Assembly (NCBI GenBank): GCA_016926475.1
Contig: JAFGON010000021.1
Coordinates: forward strand, 1 to 64,000
Reading direction: 5' to 3'
DNA: 64,000 bases
From: a candidate division WOR-3 bacterium
GTDB lineage: Bacteria; SDB-A
Positions within the stretch are counted from its first letter, which is position 1; each line of letters begins with the position of its first letter. Of the stretch, positions 26,391 to 34,937 are shown piece by piece. The notes under the pieces were generated by a model that was given only the letters and a program-made list of their open reading frames with translations, ran no database searches and had not been told where the DNA came from. Both the position numbers and the translations under genes were made by a program.

Positions 26391-27395
26391 TCAAACACTT
26401 TTAATCCATTCACCATTTTTGATTTTTCCCGAGTCAATAAACGTTGACCTGGTGAAATATCTTTCAATAGCCTTTTTCAAAACATCATATTCCCTGAACG
26501 GACCTCGGTCGCAATAAATCGTCCTTTTCTCAAAGCCAAGCATTTTCAAAAAGGTCAATTCCGACACAATTCCATAACCGGGTTTCGTGACAACGCAGTC
26601 TGATGCGAGCAATACATCGGGAAGCCTATGTATATGCGTAGATATCATCCTGACGTTTTTTGTAATAAACTTATCTTCAAATCCAGGAATCAAAACCGTA
26701 TATGCATCCCCCCTGTTCTTGAAATCCGAAAAAACGTTGAAGCCTCCGAAAGCAAAGACCACCGTCTTTCTACCCTTTTCCACTCCCAAGTGTTCCTTCG
26801 CTTCAACAGGGTTTGACAATAAAGGTCTCCTTCCAACGAGTCCAGTCCTAATTTTTTTTTTGAAATTATCCAGACCCCCTGAAAAAGGGAGCTCGAAGAC
26901 AACGTCAGTTTCCGAATACTTTTTCCTGTAGAATTTCTCCAAAGTTGAATATTTTGAATCTACCCGGGCAAAACCTCCATAAATCCAGTCCCATGTGAAA
27001 TTTCCCACTATATAACCTGGAATGCCGAGTTTTCTTGCGGCTGAAATAGGAACAGGAGATACGTCGGAAAAAACAGCTTCGATTTTGTTTTTTGAAATGA
27101 AATCTAATTCTCTTTGGACCAATTTTTCGTATTCTGATATGTATGCGAAGTTCTCTTTTAGGGTTTTTTCCAAATCCATTTCAAGCGCGTCTTTTTGAGC
27201 TACACCTATATCGGTACATTGCTCTGTGTAGGACTTAGCCCCGATGTCGCAATACCCGAAATTTTTTGCGATTTCAAAAGGGTACCCGCACACTACACGG
27301 GTATCGAAACTGGAAAATTTTTTTATTATCTCAAAACTTCTCGTAATGTGGCCGAAACCGTGAGAAGAAATGTAATAAGCGGTTTGAATTCTCAA
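26391..27395 (-). CDS. GT-B-fold glycosyltransferase-like protein
   Basis: The N-terminal motif YISSHGFGHITRSFEIIKKF and the C-terminal donor-site-like stretch LLASDCVVTKPGYGIVSEL are those of MurG-related GT-B proteins, closest in style to the N-terminal domain found in L-arabinokinase-type proteins. Length 334 covers one complete GT-B unit. I chose TTG at 27395, which shares TTGA with the upstream stop; starts further upstream would encode a basic tail (MGCKCIGSQRHRNN) not typical of the family. Donor and acceptor cannot be inferred. The gene follows a membrane-GAF protein and the class II reductase gene, with no obvious pathway link. Confidence 0.72.
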   Translation of the reverse strand: MRIQTAYYISSHGFGHITRSFEIIKKFSSFDTRVVCGYPFEIAKNFGYCDIGAKSYTEQCTDIGVAQKDALEMDLEKTLKENFAYISEYEKLVQRELDFISKNKIEAVFSDVSPVPISAARKLGIPGYIVGNFTWDWIYGGFARVDSKYSTLEKFYRKKYSETDVVFELPFSGGLDNFKKKIRTGLVGRRPLLSNPVEAKEHLGVEKGRKTVVFAFGGFNVFSDFKNRGDAYTVLIPGFEDKFITKNVRMISTHIHRLPDVLLASDCVVTKPGYGIVSELTFLKMLGFEKRTIYCDRGPFREYDVLKKAIERYFTRSTFIDSGKIKNGEWIKSV

Positions 27396-29419
27396 ATTTG
27401 AAGGTCTATGAGCATTATTTCGGTGTCTTTGAGACCCGATGCATTTACAGCCCACGCGTCAATTTCGCTGTAGACTTTTTGGGCGAAATCATCAAAATTC
27501 TCATGTTGGTGGGAAGAAAGAATGCTGACAATCCTTTCTTTTCCTATCTTTTCGTATTTGACGTTTCTCAATTCAAAAATGTCAGTAGAACTCAAAAACA
27601 GCCGTTTTGCAGTTGTCTGAAGATCGGGAGTGTAGTTTGTCACTCCTTCAGGGGTCAAACAAAATAAAGATTCGCAGTTTTCTGAAATTGCATCAAAACT
27701 TTTAGAACCGATTACAATCAAAGCAGACTGGGTAACAACCAGAGAAGTGATTTTTTCGAAAAAAGAGTTTAAACCGTTGTTGTCTTTTAACTCATAGGTC
27801 AGGTTTTCAAGTCTGCTTATTTTCAGCCAGTCGAGTTCATCAGGAACCCACTTCAAATATCCGCAGAACGTTTTATCCTGATACTTGAAAAGGAAAAAAG
27901 CGCATTCGCCGGCGTCGTCGCCGTTTATTTTTTTTATCTCAACCCTTTCATCTCTACCTTTTTTAAAACTTTCAAAAACCTCTTCCCTTATTTTCTTTTT
28001 CTCTTCTCTTTTTATCTCTTCGGATAAATTATCAATTTTTAAGAGAGCGGTTAAAACGCCGGAAACTCTTCTCGAGAAAACCGTCAGAGCATCCATAATG
28101 GTCTTGTCCATCGGTTTTCGCGGTTTGGTTCCCATCGCAAACGCGATCATCTCCCATCCGGAGAAAAAAGGCAGAATCCAATAACCTTCTTCTTTTTTTA
28201 CCTGCAGCATATCTTCGACGGAAAGGTTTCTAAAACCCGGACTTGTCTCTTCCTCAAATACCACCGGTTTTGTAGTGCTTTCGAGAAAATTGACCAATCC
28301 GTCCTTTCGAGAAGCGTCAAATACACCGCAGGACGTGTTCTTTGAACCTGAAAGGCACGCAAATGATTGCTTTCTTCTCGCGTATACCCAGCATTTTTCG
28401 CAGCCGACAGACTGCAAAAGGGTCTCGCCAAGTCTTTTCGCGAATTCCACTGTGCTTTCGTTTATGCTGATGGTTTTCTCAAAATTCATGAGGTTTTGAA
28501 TTCTTTTATCGGGATTGCCGTAGAAAGCCATATACATAAGTGAGAAAGAATATTTGAAAGACCATGCCAAAAATAGCGACCCGAGCATACCCATGACGAA
28601 TATCTTCCATTTGCCGAGGTTCAAAAACGACGCTGGCATAATTGAAATCAAAAAGAAAGATGCTGATGAAACCAGAATAGACAGCAAAAACACAACAAGT
28701 TTTCTCGAAGGAACGTTTTTCAAATTCGGGATTAAATCTTCAAGAAGAAAAAATAAAGCGAACAGGACAGAATACAGGGGTTTTTTATCCGGTGCAAACA
28801 ATACGAAGACAACCCATAAAAATACCGAGAGAAACGCCCCCATGACAAAGTGTTCGGATTTCCTCTTGTGTGTGACCGAACATTTTTTTGAAACGAAACG
28901 GCTGGTAGCCAGAACGAGGAAAACGGATGCTGACAATGCCAAAATGTAAAGTCCCTTCAATAAAACAGCCTCGAAGCTTCCGCCCAAAAAAGCGCTGACG
29001 AAAAAAAAGAAAGATGAGAAGACAAAAGAAAGTAGATAGAAAATTCTGACAAAGAGAAAGCCCGACTTGCTGTAAAAGGGTTTCTCTTCCGGGAAAACCA
29101 TGGAAAGATGAAAAAGTAACGAGGTTATGAAAGAGAGGCTTATCGCCTTAAGAGAATTCAACGAGTTTCCGTGTCCACAAAAAAGAAGAGCCGTAAAAAG
29201 CGAGAGGAAACACGATACGACCAAATACTTCGGCATTTTAGACCTGGGAAATTTGGTCAACAAAAGAAAAATGGGGATGACAGGAGAAAACAGTATTGAC
29301 GGGTTCATTACTCCTCTGGACAAAGAAAAGACAGCTGGCAAAACAGTCAGGATAAAAACTAAAACTGCCGAGATTTTGATTATTCTTTTAAAGTTCCTGT
29401 CTCTGGAGTTTCTCATCAT
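27392..29419 (-). CDS. Polytopic membrane protein with GAF-like and degenerate PP2C/SpoIIE-like domains
   Basis: Roughly ten hydrophobic segments fill residues 10-320, a GAF-like region follows (LLQSVGCEKCWVYARRKQSF to ~450), then a short coiled linker (EEIKREEKKKIREEV) and a ~200-residue C-terminal domain with the outline of a SpoIIE-type PP2C phosphatase. INGDDAGECAFFLF matches the usual GGDxYDFF strand, RLFLSSTDIFELRN matches LLLYTDGxTEARN, and DTEIMLIDL matches the DDxTLLVL end. The metal-binding GDVSGKG block is replaced by YLKWVPDEL, so activity is doubtful. I chose ATG at 29419, which overlaps the nrdJ stop as ATGA. This is a domain assignment by eye; the function is unknown. Confidence 0.65.
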   Translation of the reverse strand: MMRNSRDRNFKRIIKISAVLVFILTVLPAVFSLSRGVMNPSILFSPVIPIFLLLTKFPRSKMPKYLVVSCFLSLFTALLFCGHGNSLNSLKAISLSFITSLLFHLSMVFPEEKPFYSKSGFLFVRIFYLLSFVFSSFFFFVSAFLGGSFEAVLLKGLYILALSASVFLVLATSRFVSKKCSVTHKRKSEHFVMGAFLSVFLWVVFVLFAPDKKPLYSVLFALFFLLEDLIPNLKNVPSRKLVVFLLSILVSSASFFLISIMPASFLNLGKWKIFVMGMLGSLFLAWSFKYSFSLMYMAFYGNPDKRIQNLMNFEKTISINESTVEFAKRLGETLLQSVGCEKCWVYARRKQSFACLSGSKNTSCGVFDASRKDGLVNFLESTTKPVVFEEETSPGFRNLSVEDMLQVKKEEGYWILPFFSGWEMIAFAMGTKPRKPMDKTIMDALTVFSRRVSGVLTALLKIDNLSEEIKREEKKKIREEVFESFKKGRDERVEIKKINGDDAGECAFFLFKYQDKTFCGYLKWVPDELDWLKISRLENLTYELKDNNGLNSFFEKITSLVVTQSALIVIGSKSFDAISENCESLFCLTPEGVTNYTPDLQTTAKRLFLSSTDIFELRNVKYEKIGKERIVSILSSHQHENFDDFAQKVYSEIDAWAVNASGLKDTEIMLIDLQI

Positions 29420-31476
29420 ACCCCGCACTCTTCGCATCCGCCTGAATACTCAGAGTCCACGGTTTTGAGGCGGCAAACTTTGTCCCTCGGTTTGACGAGA
29501 ACCTGGCTGTCTTTACTTCCGTCTCTGTATATTGTGATTCCTTTGCACCCGAAATCGTAAGCGTTGAGGTAAACCTCTTCTATTTGTTTCCGCGTGGCGT
29601 CGCTCGCGAAATTGACGGTCTTGCTCACCGCGTTGTCCGTGTACTTCTGGAAAGCAGCCTGTATTCTGACGTGCCAGACAGGATCTATATCGTGAGCTGT
29701 TACAAATAGATTTTTCAGCTTTTCTGGTACTGTATCTATATCTTTGAGTTTTTCACCTTCGCTAATTCGGGATATTATGTATTTTTCGTCCAACCCTTCG
29801 ATTTTTAGCGCTCTGCTGAGCTGTTCGTTGACTTCCAAAAATTGAGTTCCGTCCAAAACATTTCTGATAAATACCAGATCAAAAAAAGGCTCTATACCGC
29901 TAGAAGTTCCGGCTATTATGCTTATCGAACCAGTTGGTGCGATAGTAGTCAGAGTGGCGTTTCTTCTCGGTTTTTCACCTCTTTTCGCCATCTCGCTTAA
30001 TGCAAAACTAGGAAAAGCGCCTTTTTCCAAAGCGATTTCTTTTGAGGTCATGTCGGCTTCGGCGGTGATGAATTTCATCACTTCTTCGGCGGTGTTTTCT
30101 GCCTCTTTGGAGTCATACCTGATTCCTAGAGACACAAGAAAATCGGCGAAACCCATAAGTCCCAATCCGATTTTTCTGTTCATCTTTACGGTCTTTTCAA
30201 TAATCGGAAGGGGGTATTTGGATACTTCTATGACGTCATCGAGAAACCGAACGCATAATGACACGACTTGACCCAAAGAATCCCAGTCCACGCTTTTGTT
30301 TTTTACGAATTTCGAAAGGTTTATCGAACCGAGATTGCATGCCTCATTCGGAAGCAGGGGCTGTTCGCCGCAGGGGTTCGTGGATTCAATCAACCCCAAA
30401 TCCTTCAAACTGTGCAGTCGGTTTATCCTGTCTATAAAAAGAATTCCCGGATCGCCTCTTTCCCATGCTTTTGAAACTATCAGCTGAAAAATTTCATGGG
30501 CGTCAGCTTTCGCCGTCTCCCTTCCGTTTCTGGGGTTGACCAGTGAATACTTTCTGCTTTTTTTTACCGCCTCCAGAAAAGAATCTGTCAGAGCAACGGA
30601 GATATTGAAATTCGAGAATTGTCCGTCGATGGATTTCGAAGTTATAAAAGATACTATGTCAGGATGGTCAACCCTCAGAACCCCCATGTTCGCGCCTCTT
30701 CTTTTACCCCCTTGTTTGATAACTTCGGTCGCGACATCGAAAACTCTCATGAAGGAAACGGGTCCGGAAGCGATTCCTCCCGTAGACCTGACTTCGTCGT
30801 TTGCAGGCCTGAGTCTGGAAAACGAGAACCCTGTGCCTCCACCAGTCTTGTGAATCAAAGCCGCGTATTTAACCGCGTCGAAAATATCTTCTATCGAATC
30901 CTCCACGGGTATGACAAAACAAGCTGAAAGTTGAGGGAAATCAGTACCCGCGTTCATCAGCGTCGGTGAATTCGGCAGAAATATTTTTTCTTTCATAATC
31001 TCGTAAAACTTTTCTCTCCATTGTCCCGGTTTATCCTCCGCTGAAGATACATATTTCGCAACTCTTTCGAACATTTCGCAGGGAGATTCTTTTATGTTTC
31101 CAACAGCGTCTTTGAGAAGGTACCTTGATTTTAAAACTTCGAGAGCGTTTATCGGAAGTTTTGTCTCATCTCCTTCAATGCCCAAAATAACTTTTTTCGC
31201 GGTTCTTAATGAAGCCCTCTCCTGCCTGTATATGATGTATGCTTTAGCCACATCGAAATAACCAGCTTTCATCAGCTCATTTTCTACCAAGTCCTGTATT
31301 TTCTCGATGTCCACGATTTCATCGAAGGTTTTATCGATTTCTTCAACGACGCTTTTTGTTATCAGTGCAGCCGGACCTGGATCCAAGCCTTTTGCTTTAA
31401 AGGCTTTTGATACAGCTCTGTCAATTTTTTCCGGGTCGAATTGAACGATTGTGCCGGATCTTTTTTTTACTTTCAT
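29416..31476 (-). CDS. nrdJ: Adenosylcobalamin-dependent (class II) ribonucleotide reductase
   Basis: Converts ribonucleotides to deoxyribonucleotides using B12 and needs no oxygen. An N-terminal ATP-cone (VKKRSGTIVQFDPEKIDRAV) is followed by the catalytic barrel: SACFVIPVEDSIEDIFD near 190, the active-site NPCGEQPLLPNEACNLGS (about 363-380), PTGSISIIAGTSSGIEP and GCKGITIYRDGSKDSQVL, the last a hallmark of the B12-dependent class. The C-terminal CEECGV supplies the mobile redox cysteine pair. At 686 residues it is shorter than the largest class II enzymes. It overlaps nrdG by ATGA, so class II and class III enzymes are made from one operon. Confidence 0.93.
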   Translation of the reverse strand: MKVKKRSGTIVQFDPEKIDRAVSKAFKAKGLDPGPAALITKSVVEEIDKTFDEIVDIEKIQDLVENELMKAGYFDVAKAYIIYRQERASLRTAKKVILGIEGDETKLPINALEVLKSRYLLKDAVGNIKESPCEMFERVAKYVSSAEDKPGQWREKFYEIMKEKIFLPNSPTLMNAGTDFPQLSACFVIPVEDSIEDIFDAVKYAALIHKTGGGTGFSFSRLRPANDEVRSTGGIASGPVSFMRVFDVATEVIKQGGKRRGANMGVLRVDHPDIVSFITSKSIDGQFSNFNISVALTDSFLEAVKKSRKYSLVNPRNGRETAKADAHEIFQLIVSKAWERGDPGILFIDRINRLHSLKDLGLIESTNPCGEQPLLPNEACNLGSINLSKFVKNKSVDWDSLGQVVSLCVRFLDDVIEVSKYPLPIIEKTVKMNRKIGLGLMGFADFLVSLGIRYDSKEAENTAEEVMKFITAEADMTSKEIALEKGAFPSFALSEMAKRGEKPRRNATLTTIAPTGSISIIAGTSSGIEPFFDLVFIRNVLDGTQFLEVNEQLSRALKIEGLDEKYIISRISEGEKLKDIDTVPEKLKNLFVTAHDIDPVWHVRIQAAFQKYTDNAVSKTVNFASDATRKQIEEVYLNAYDFGCKGITIYRDGSKDSQVLVKPRDKVCRLKTVDSEYSGGCEECGV

Positions 31477-32177
31477 ATAAAACCTCTTGCGCTGACTTTT
31501 GAAAAATATTTCTTTGCGGTTTGAACCATTTCTTCAATGACTTCCCTTTTGTGTGGCTTGATTTTTTTGTAATCTTCTGAAAAGGTCTTATCAGGGATAA
31601 AATTTTGAATCACGTATCTTCTGTCTCCCCCGAGAACAGAGCCAATCCAGGTGATGTCCCCTATTTCGACAAGTCCGGGGACGGCCGTAGTCCTCAATTC
31701 ATAGGCTATATGTTCAGAATCTAAAATTTTCACAATTTCAGCAATACCTTCAAAATTGAATTTTACTCCGGTTGCAGCGTCATATTTTTCAGGTGAACTT
31801 TTGACGTCCATGGAAACATAGTCCACAATTCTTTTTCTTGCAATCTCTTCTATCTTTACGGGGTTCGTGCCGTTTGTGTCAAGTTTTACCTGAAACCCTT
31901 TTTGTTTGAGATCAGACATGAAATCAGCCAAATCATTTTGTAGAGTCGGTTCACCTCCGGTAATCGCGACCGAATCTATAAGCTTCTTTCTGGCTTCAAG
32001 AATTTTGAACGCCTCATCTAAACTCATGAAATTTTCATTTTTGAAAGGTATGAGTTCCGGGTTATGGCAGTAAGGGCATCTGCAATTGCAGCCCTGAGTA
32101 AAAAACACCGAGCTCAGATGTTCTGGATAATCAATCGCTGAAAACGGGAGAAATCCTCCAAAGACCATTTCTGACAA
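31473..32177 (-). CDS. nrdG: Anaerobic RNR-activating radical SAM protein (NrdG)
   Basis: Radical SAM enzyme that installs the glycyl radical on NrdD. The cluster motif is CNCRCPYC (CX3CX2C, near residues 30-37) after FGGFLPFSAIDYPEHLSSVF, and the SAM-binding AITGGEPTLQ follows near 73-82. Length 234 matches the longer NrdG type that pairs with Thermotoga-like NrdD. It lies 12 nt after nrdD and overlaps nrdJ at its own end, so it belongs to the nrdR-nrdD-nrdG-nrdJ operon. A pyruvate-formate-lyase activase is the only other reading, and the neighbouring NrdD argues against it. Confidence 0.93.
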   Translation of the reverse strand: MSEMVFGGFLPFSAIDYPEHLSSVFFTQGCNCRCPYCHNPELIPFKNENFMSLDEAFKILEARKKLIDSVAITGGEPTLQNDLADFMSDLKQKGFQVKLDTNGTNPVKIEEIARKRIVDYVSMDVKSSPEKYDAATGVKFNFEGIAEIVKILDSEHIAYELRTTAVPGLVEIGDITWIGSVLGGDRRYVIQNFIPDKTFSEDYKKIKPHKREVIEEMVQTAKKYFSKVSARGFI

Positions 32178-32189
32178 CCGTTCTTTCTA

Positions 32190-34325
32190 TCACGCAGGGA
32201 CAGCAGCCATTTTTGTGTTATCTCTCCGCTTGGATTCGTCGGTATTTTGCCGCGAATCTTTTTCGACCTTGTATGTGATCCTCTCCGAAAATTCTTCCTT
32301 TTTGCCCTTGTTCCAATTCTTCACCGGTCTGTAGTACCCAACGACTCTGCTGTAAATCTCTGTCTCTCTGCCGCACTTAGGGCAGGTTTCGACTTTCCCT
32401 TTTATGTAACCGTCTACAGGGCACACAGAAAAGGTCGGTGATATGGTGAAGTAAGGTAAAGTGTATCCGTAGGCGACCTTTCTTACAAGGTTTTTAATGC
32501 TGGATGAATCGCCACTCTCTCCAAGAAATATATGCAGGACGGTTCCACCGGTGTATTTTGTCTGCAGTTCTTCCTGATGCTCTAAAACTTCAAATACGTC
32601 CTGAGAAAAATCGACCGGAAGAAGGCTTGAGTTAGTATAGTATGGGTTTTCGCTTCCGCTGGTTATTATATTTCTGAACATTTTCTTGTCTATTTTCGGC
32701 AGTCTGTAAGATGCTCCTTCGGCAGGAGTGGCTTCTAAATTGTACATACTACCAGTCTGCTGCTGGAACGACATCAGTTTTTCGCGCATAAAATCCAGAA
32801 CTCTTGCCGCAAAAGCTTTGCCTTTGGGCGTCGAAATATCGTTTTCAGGACCCATGAAATTCAACACGGCTTCATTCATGCCTACCAGCCCTATGGTAGA
32901 GAAATGATTTTCGAGCGTACCCAGATAAACCTTAGTATAGGGAAAAAGCCCTTTCTCCATGTTTTTTTCCACGATTTTCCTCTTTATTTCAAGGCTGTCC
33001 CTGGCAATATTCATGACAGACGACAGTCTTTTAAAAAATTCATCTTCATTCGACGAAAGGTATCCAATTCTCGGCATATTGATAGTCACTACGCCTATGG
33101 ATCCGGTTTGCTCTCCGCTTCCGAAAAGTCCTCCTGTTTTGTTTTTGAGCTCTCTTATATCGAGCTGCAGCCTGCAACACATGGATCTTACATCGGAGGG
33201 TTTAAGAGAACTGTTTACGAAATTCTGGAAATAGGGAATTCCGTATTTTGCAGTCAATTCAAATAGCAAATCGACATTTTCATCTTCCCAGTCGAAATCC
33301 CTTGTTATGTTGTATGTGGGGATGGGAAAAGTGAATATTCTGCCTGTCGAGTCGCCTTCCATCATCACTTCTATAAAGGCTTTGTTGATGATATTCATCT
33401 CTTTTTGAAAATCTCCGTATACGAAATCCGTGAATTCGGTGCCTATCTGAACGGACTGGTCTTTCAAGTCTTCGGGGACAACCCAGTCAAAAGTCAGGTT
33501 AGTGAAAGGGGTCTGCCCTCCCCACCTTGAAGCCACGTTGAGGTTGAATACAAACGCCTGTATAGCCTGTTTAACTTGCTGGTAATTGAGGTTGTCAAAC
33601 CTGACATAAGGAGCAAGATACGTGTCAAAAGAGCTGAAAGCCTGCGCTCCGGCCCACTCGTTTTGAGCTGTGCCCAAAAAGTTAACTATCTGACCGAGAG
33701 CGGAGAGTAAATGCCTGGGAGGTTGGGCGGAAACTTTGGCTTCTACCCCGCCAAAACCTTGGGTCAAGAGGTTTCTTATCGACCAACCCGCGCAGTACCC
33801 AGCAATCCCCATCGAAAGATCGTGGATGTGTATGTCCCCATGCCTGTGAGCATAGGACACTTCCGGCGGGTATATTTTGTTTAGAGTGTAATTTGCGACC
33901 ACGCTTCCAGCGGCGTGAAGAAGAAGCCCGGAAAAGGAGTAATCCGAGTTGGAATTTTCGTTGACACGCCAATCGCTCTGCTGGACGTAACTGTCGAGTG
34001 TGTCTACGACGTCGAGCAGAGATTTTCTGACGTCTCTTAAGCTTTTATGCTGTTCTCTGTAGAGTATGTATGCTTTCGCGGCGTCGTATTCGTTGTTTTC
34101 AAAAAGTTTTTTCTCGACTATATCCTGTGTTTCTTCGACTTCAGGATAATATCCTCTCTGAGATGATTTCAAAATACTATAGGTCTCTTCGGAAATTTTC
34201 TTTACCTTTTCCTGGTCAGACACTCCGACGGCTGCAAGAGCTTTGCTTATAGCATTTTCTATTCTCGAAATCTCAAACGGCATAATCCTGCCGTCTCTTT
34301 TTTTCATGTAATTCATGTCTCTCAT
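32190..34325 (-). CDS. nrdD: Anaerobic (class III) ribonucleoside-triphosphate reductase
   Basis: Oxygen-sensitive glycyl-radical reductase. An N-terminal ATP-cone (MKKRDGRIMPFEISRIENAI) precedes the barrel with HIHDLSMGIAGYCAGWS, TNLTFDWVVPEDL and NMPRIGYLS. A C-terminal zinc site (CPVDGY, CPKCG) is followed by the glycyl-radical motif RVVGYYRPV, Gly about residue 663. The protein continues for about 30 basic residues beyond the usual end. The ATG follows the nrdR stop directly and is nine nt behind GGAGGT, which lies in the last codons of nrdR. The gene partners nrdG downstream. Confidence 0.95.
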   Translation of the reverse strand: MRDMNYMKKRDGRIMPFEISRIENAISKALAAVGVSDQEKVKKISEETYSILKSSQRGYYPEVEETQDIVEKKLFENNEYDAAKAYILYREQHKSLRDVRKSLLDVVDTLDSYVQQSDWRVNENSNSDYSFSGLLLHAAGSVVANYTLNKIYPPEVSYAHRHGDIHIHDLSMGIAGYCAGWSIRNLLTQGFGGVEAKVSAQPPRHLLSALGQIVNFLGTAQNEWAGAQAFSSFDTYLAPYVRFDNLNYQQVKQAIQAFVFNLNVASRWGGQTPFTNLTFDWVVPEDLKDQSVQIGTEFTDFVYGDFQKEMNIINKAFIEVMMEGDSTGRIFTFPIPTYNITRDFDWEDENVDLLFELTAKYGIPYFQNFVNSSLKPSDVRSMCCRLQLDIRELKNKTGGLFGSGEQTGSIGVVTINMPRIGYLSSNEDEFFKRLSSVMNIARDSLEIKRKIVEKNMEKGLFPYTKVYLGTLENHFSTIGLVGMNEAVLNFMGPENDISTPKGKAFAARVLDFMREKLMSFQQQTGSMYNLEATPAEGASYRLPKIDKKMFRNIITSGSENPYYTNSSLLPVDFSQDVFEVLEHQEELQTKYTGGTVLHIFLGESGDSSSIKNLVRKVAYGYTLPYFTISPTFSVCPVDGYIKGKVETCPKCGRETEIYSRVVGYYRPVKNWNKGKKEEFSERITYKVEKDSRQNTDESKRRDNTKMAAVPA

Positions 34326-34787
34326 CTACTTCTTACCTCCGTCTGACATTTTCTCGAGTTCTTTCAAGAACTCTTCTTTATCTTTAAACTGTCTGTAAAC
34401 AGATGCGAATCTGACGTAAGAGACTTCGTCGATGTCTTTCAGCGCTTTCATAACCTTCTCTCCAATTTCTTCAGAGGGGACTTCGACCTTCGACAGCGTG
34501 TAGACATCAGCTTCTATGTCGTCCACAATTTTTTCAATTTGATCCCTCGAAATCGGCCTTTTCTTGCAAGCCAATTCTATGCCTTCTAAAAGTTTTTCCC
34601 GGCTGAAAGGTTCTCGTCTGTCATCTTTTTTTACCACCATCAAAGGGACTTTCTCGACGTATTCATAAGTTGTGAACCTTTTTGAACAGTTGAGACATTC
34701 CCTTCTTCTCCTGACAGAATGTCCCTCTTTGCTCGGTCTAGAATCGACAACTTTATTGTCTTCACTTCCACAAAATGGACACCTCAT
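34326..34787 (-). CDS. nrdR: Transcriptional repressor of ribonucleotide reductase genes, NrdR
   Basis: Zinc-ribbon plus ATP-cone regulator that senses ATP/dATP and binds paired NrdR boxes. The zinc ribbon is MRCPFCGSEDNKVVDSR with a second CLNC pair (residues 34-37), then RRRECLNCSKRFTTYEYVE, and an ATP-cone from VVKKDDRREPFSREKLL onward. Length 153 is canonical. It is the first gene of the operon it is expected to control. The SD GGAGG is close to the ATG. A strong NrdR-box match overlaps the -10 of its promoter, which supports autoregulation and control of both reductases. Confidence 0.97.
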   Translation of the reverse strand: MRCPFCGSEDNKVVDSRPSKEGHSVRRRRECLNCSKRFTTYEYVEKVPLMVVKKDDRREPFSREKLLEGIELACKKRPISRDQIEKIVDDIEADVYTLSKVEVPSEEIGEKVMKALKDIDEVSYVRFASVYRQFKDKEEFLKELEKMSDGGKK

Positions 34788-34809
34788 ATTGCCTCCTATG
34801 AATTAGTCG

Positions 34810-34845
34810 AGACTATATTTTGTGGTATCTGTACTCATTTGTCAA
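34810..34845 (-). promoter_or_regulatory. Promoter and NrdR box of the nrdR-nrdD-nrdG-nrdJ operon
   Basis: Minus-strand TTGACA (34845-34840), 17 nt, CAAAAT (34822-34817). A NrdR-box-like sequence, CCACAAAATATAGTCT, covers 34825-34810 and agrees with the remembered consensus acaCwAtATaTwGtgt at 13 of 16 positions, lying over the -10. A weaker match, AGGCAATATGAGGTGT (11 of 16), starts exactly 31 bp further downstream, the spacing usual for paired boxes, and covers the start codon. Confidence 0.6.
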
Positions 34846-34937
34846 GGGATAGTATAAAAATATTTTTCACTAAAAAATAAAGTTATAAGATTCGATAAAT
34901 CGCAGTATACAATAAATAATTAAAGTTATGGTTTAAA

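Noticed and set aside
34841-34856. Second NrdR box 31 bp upstream of the first
   Set aside because: Only a few positions match the consensus; the downstream site at 34779-34794 is better.
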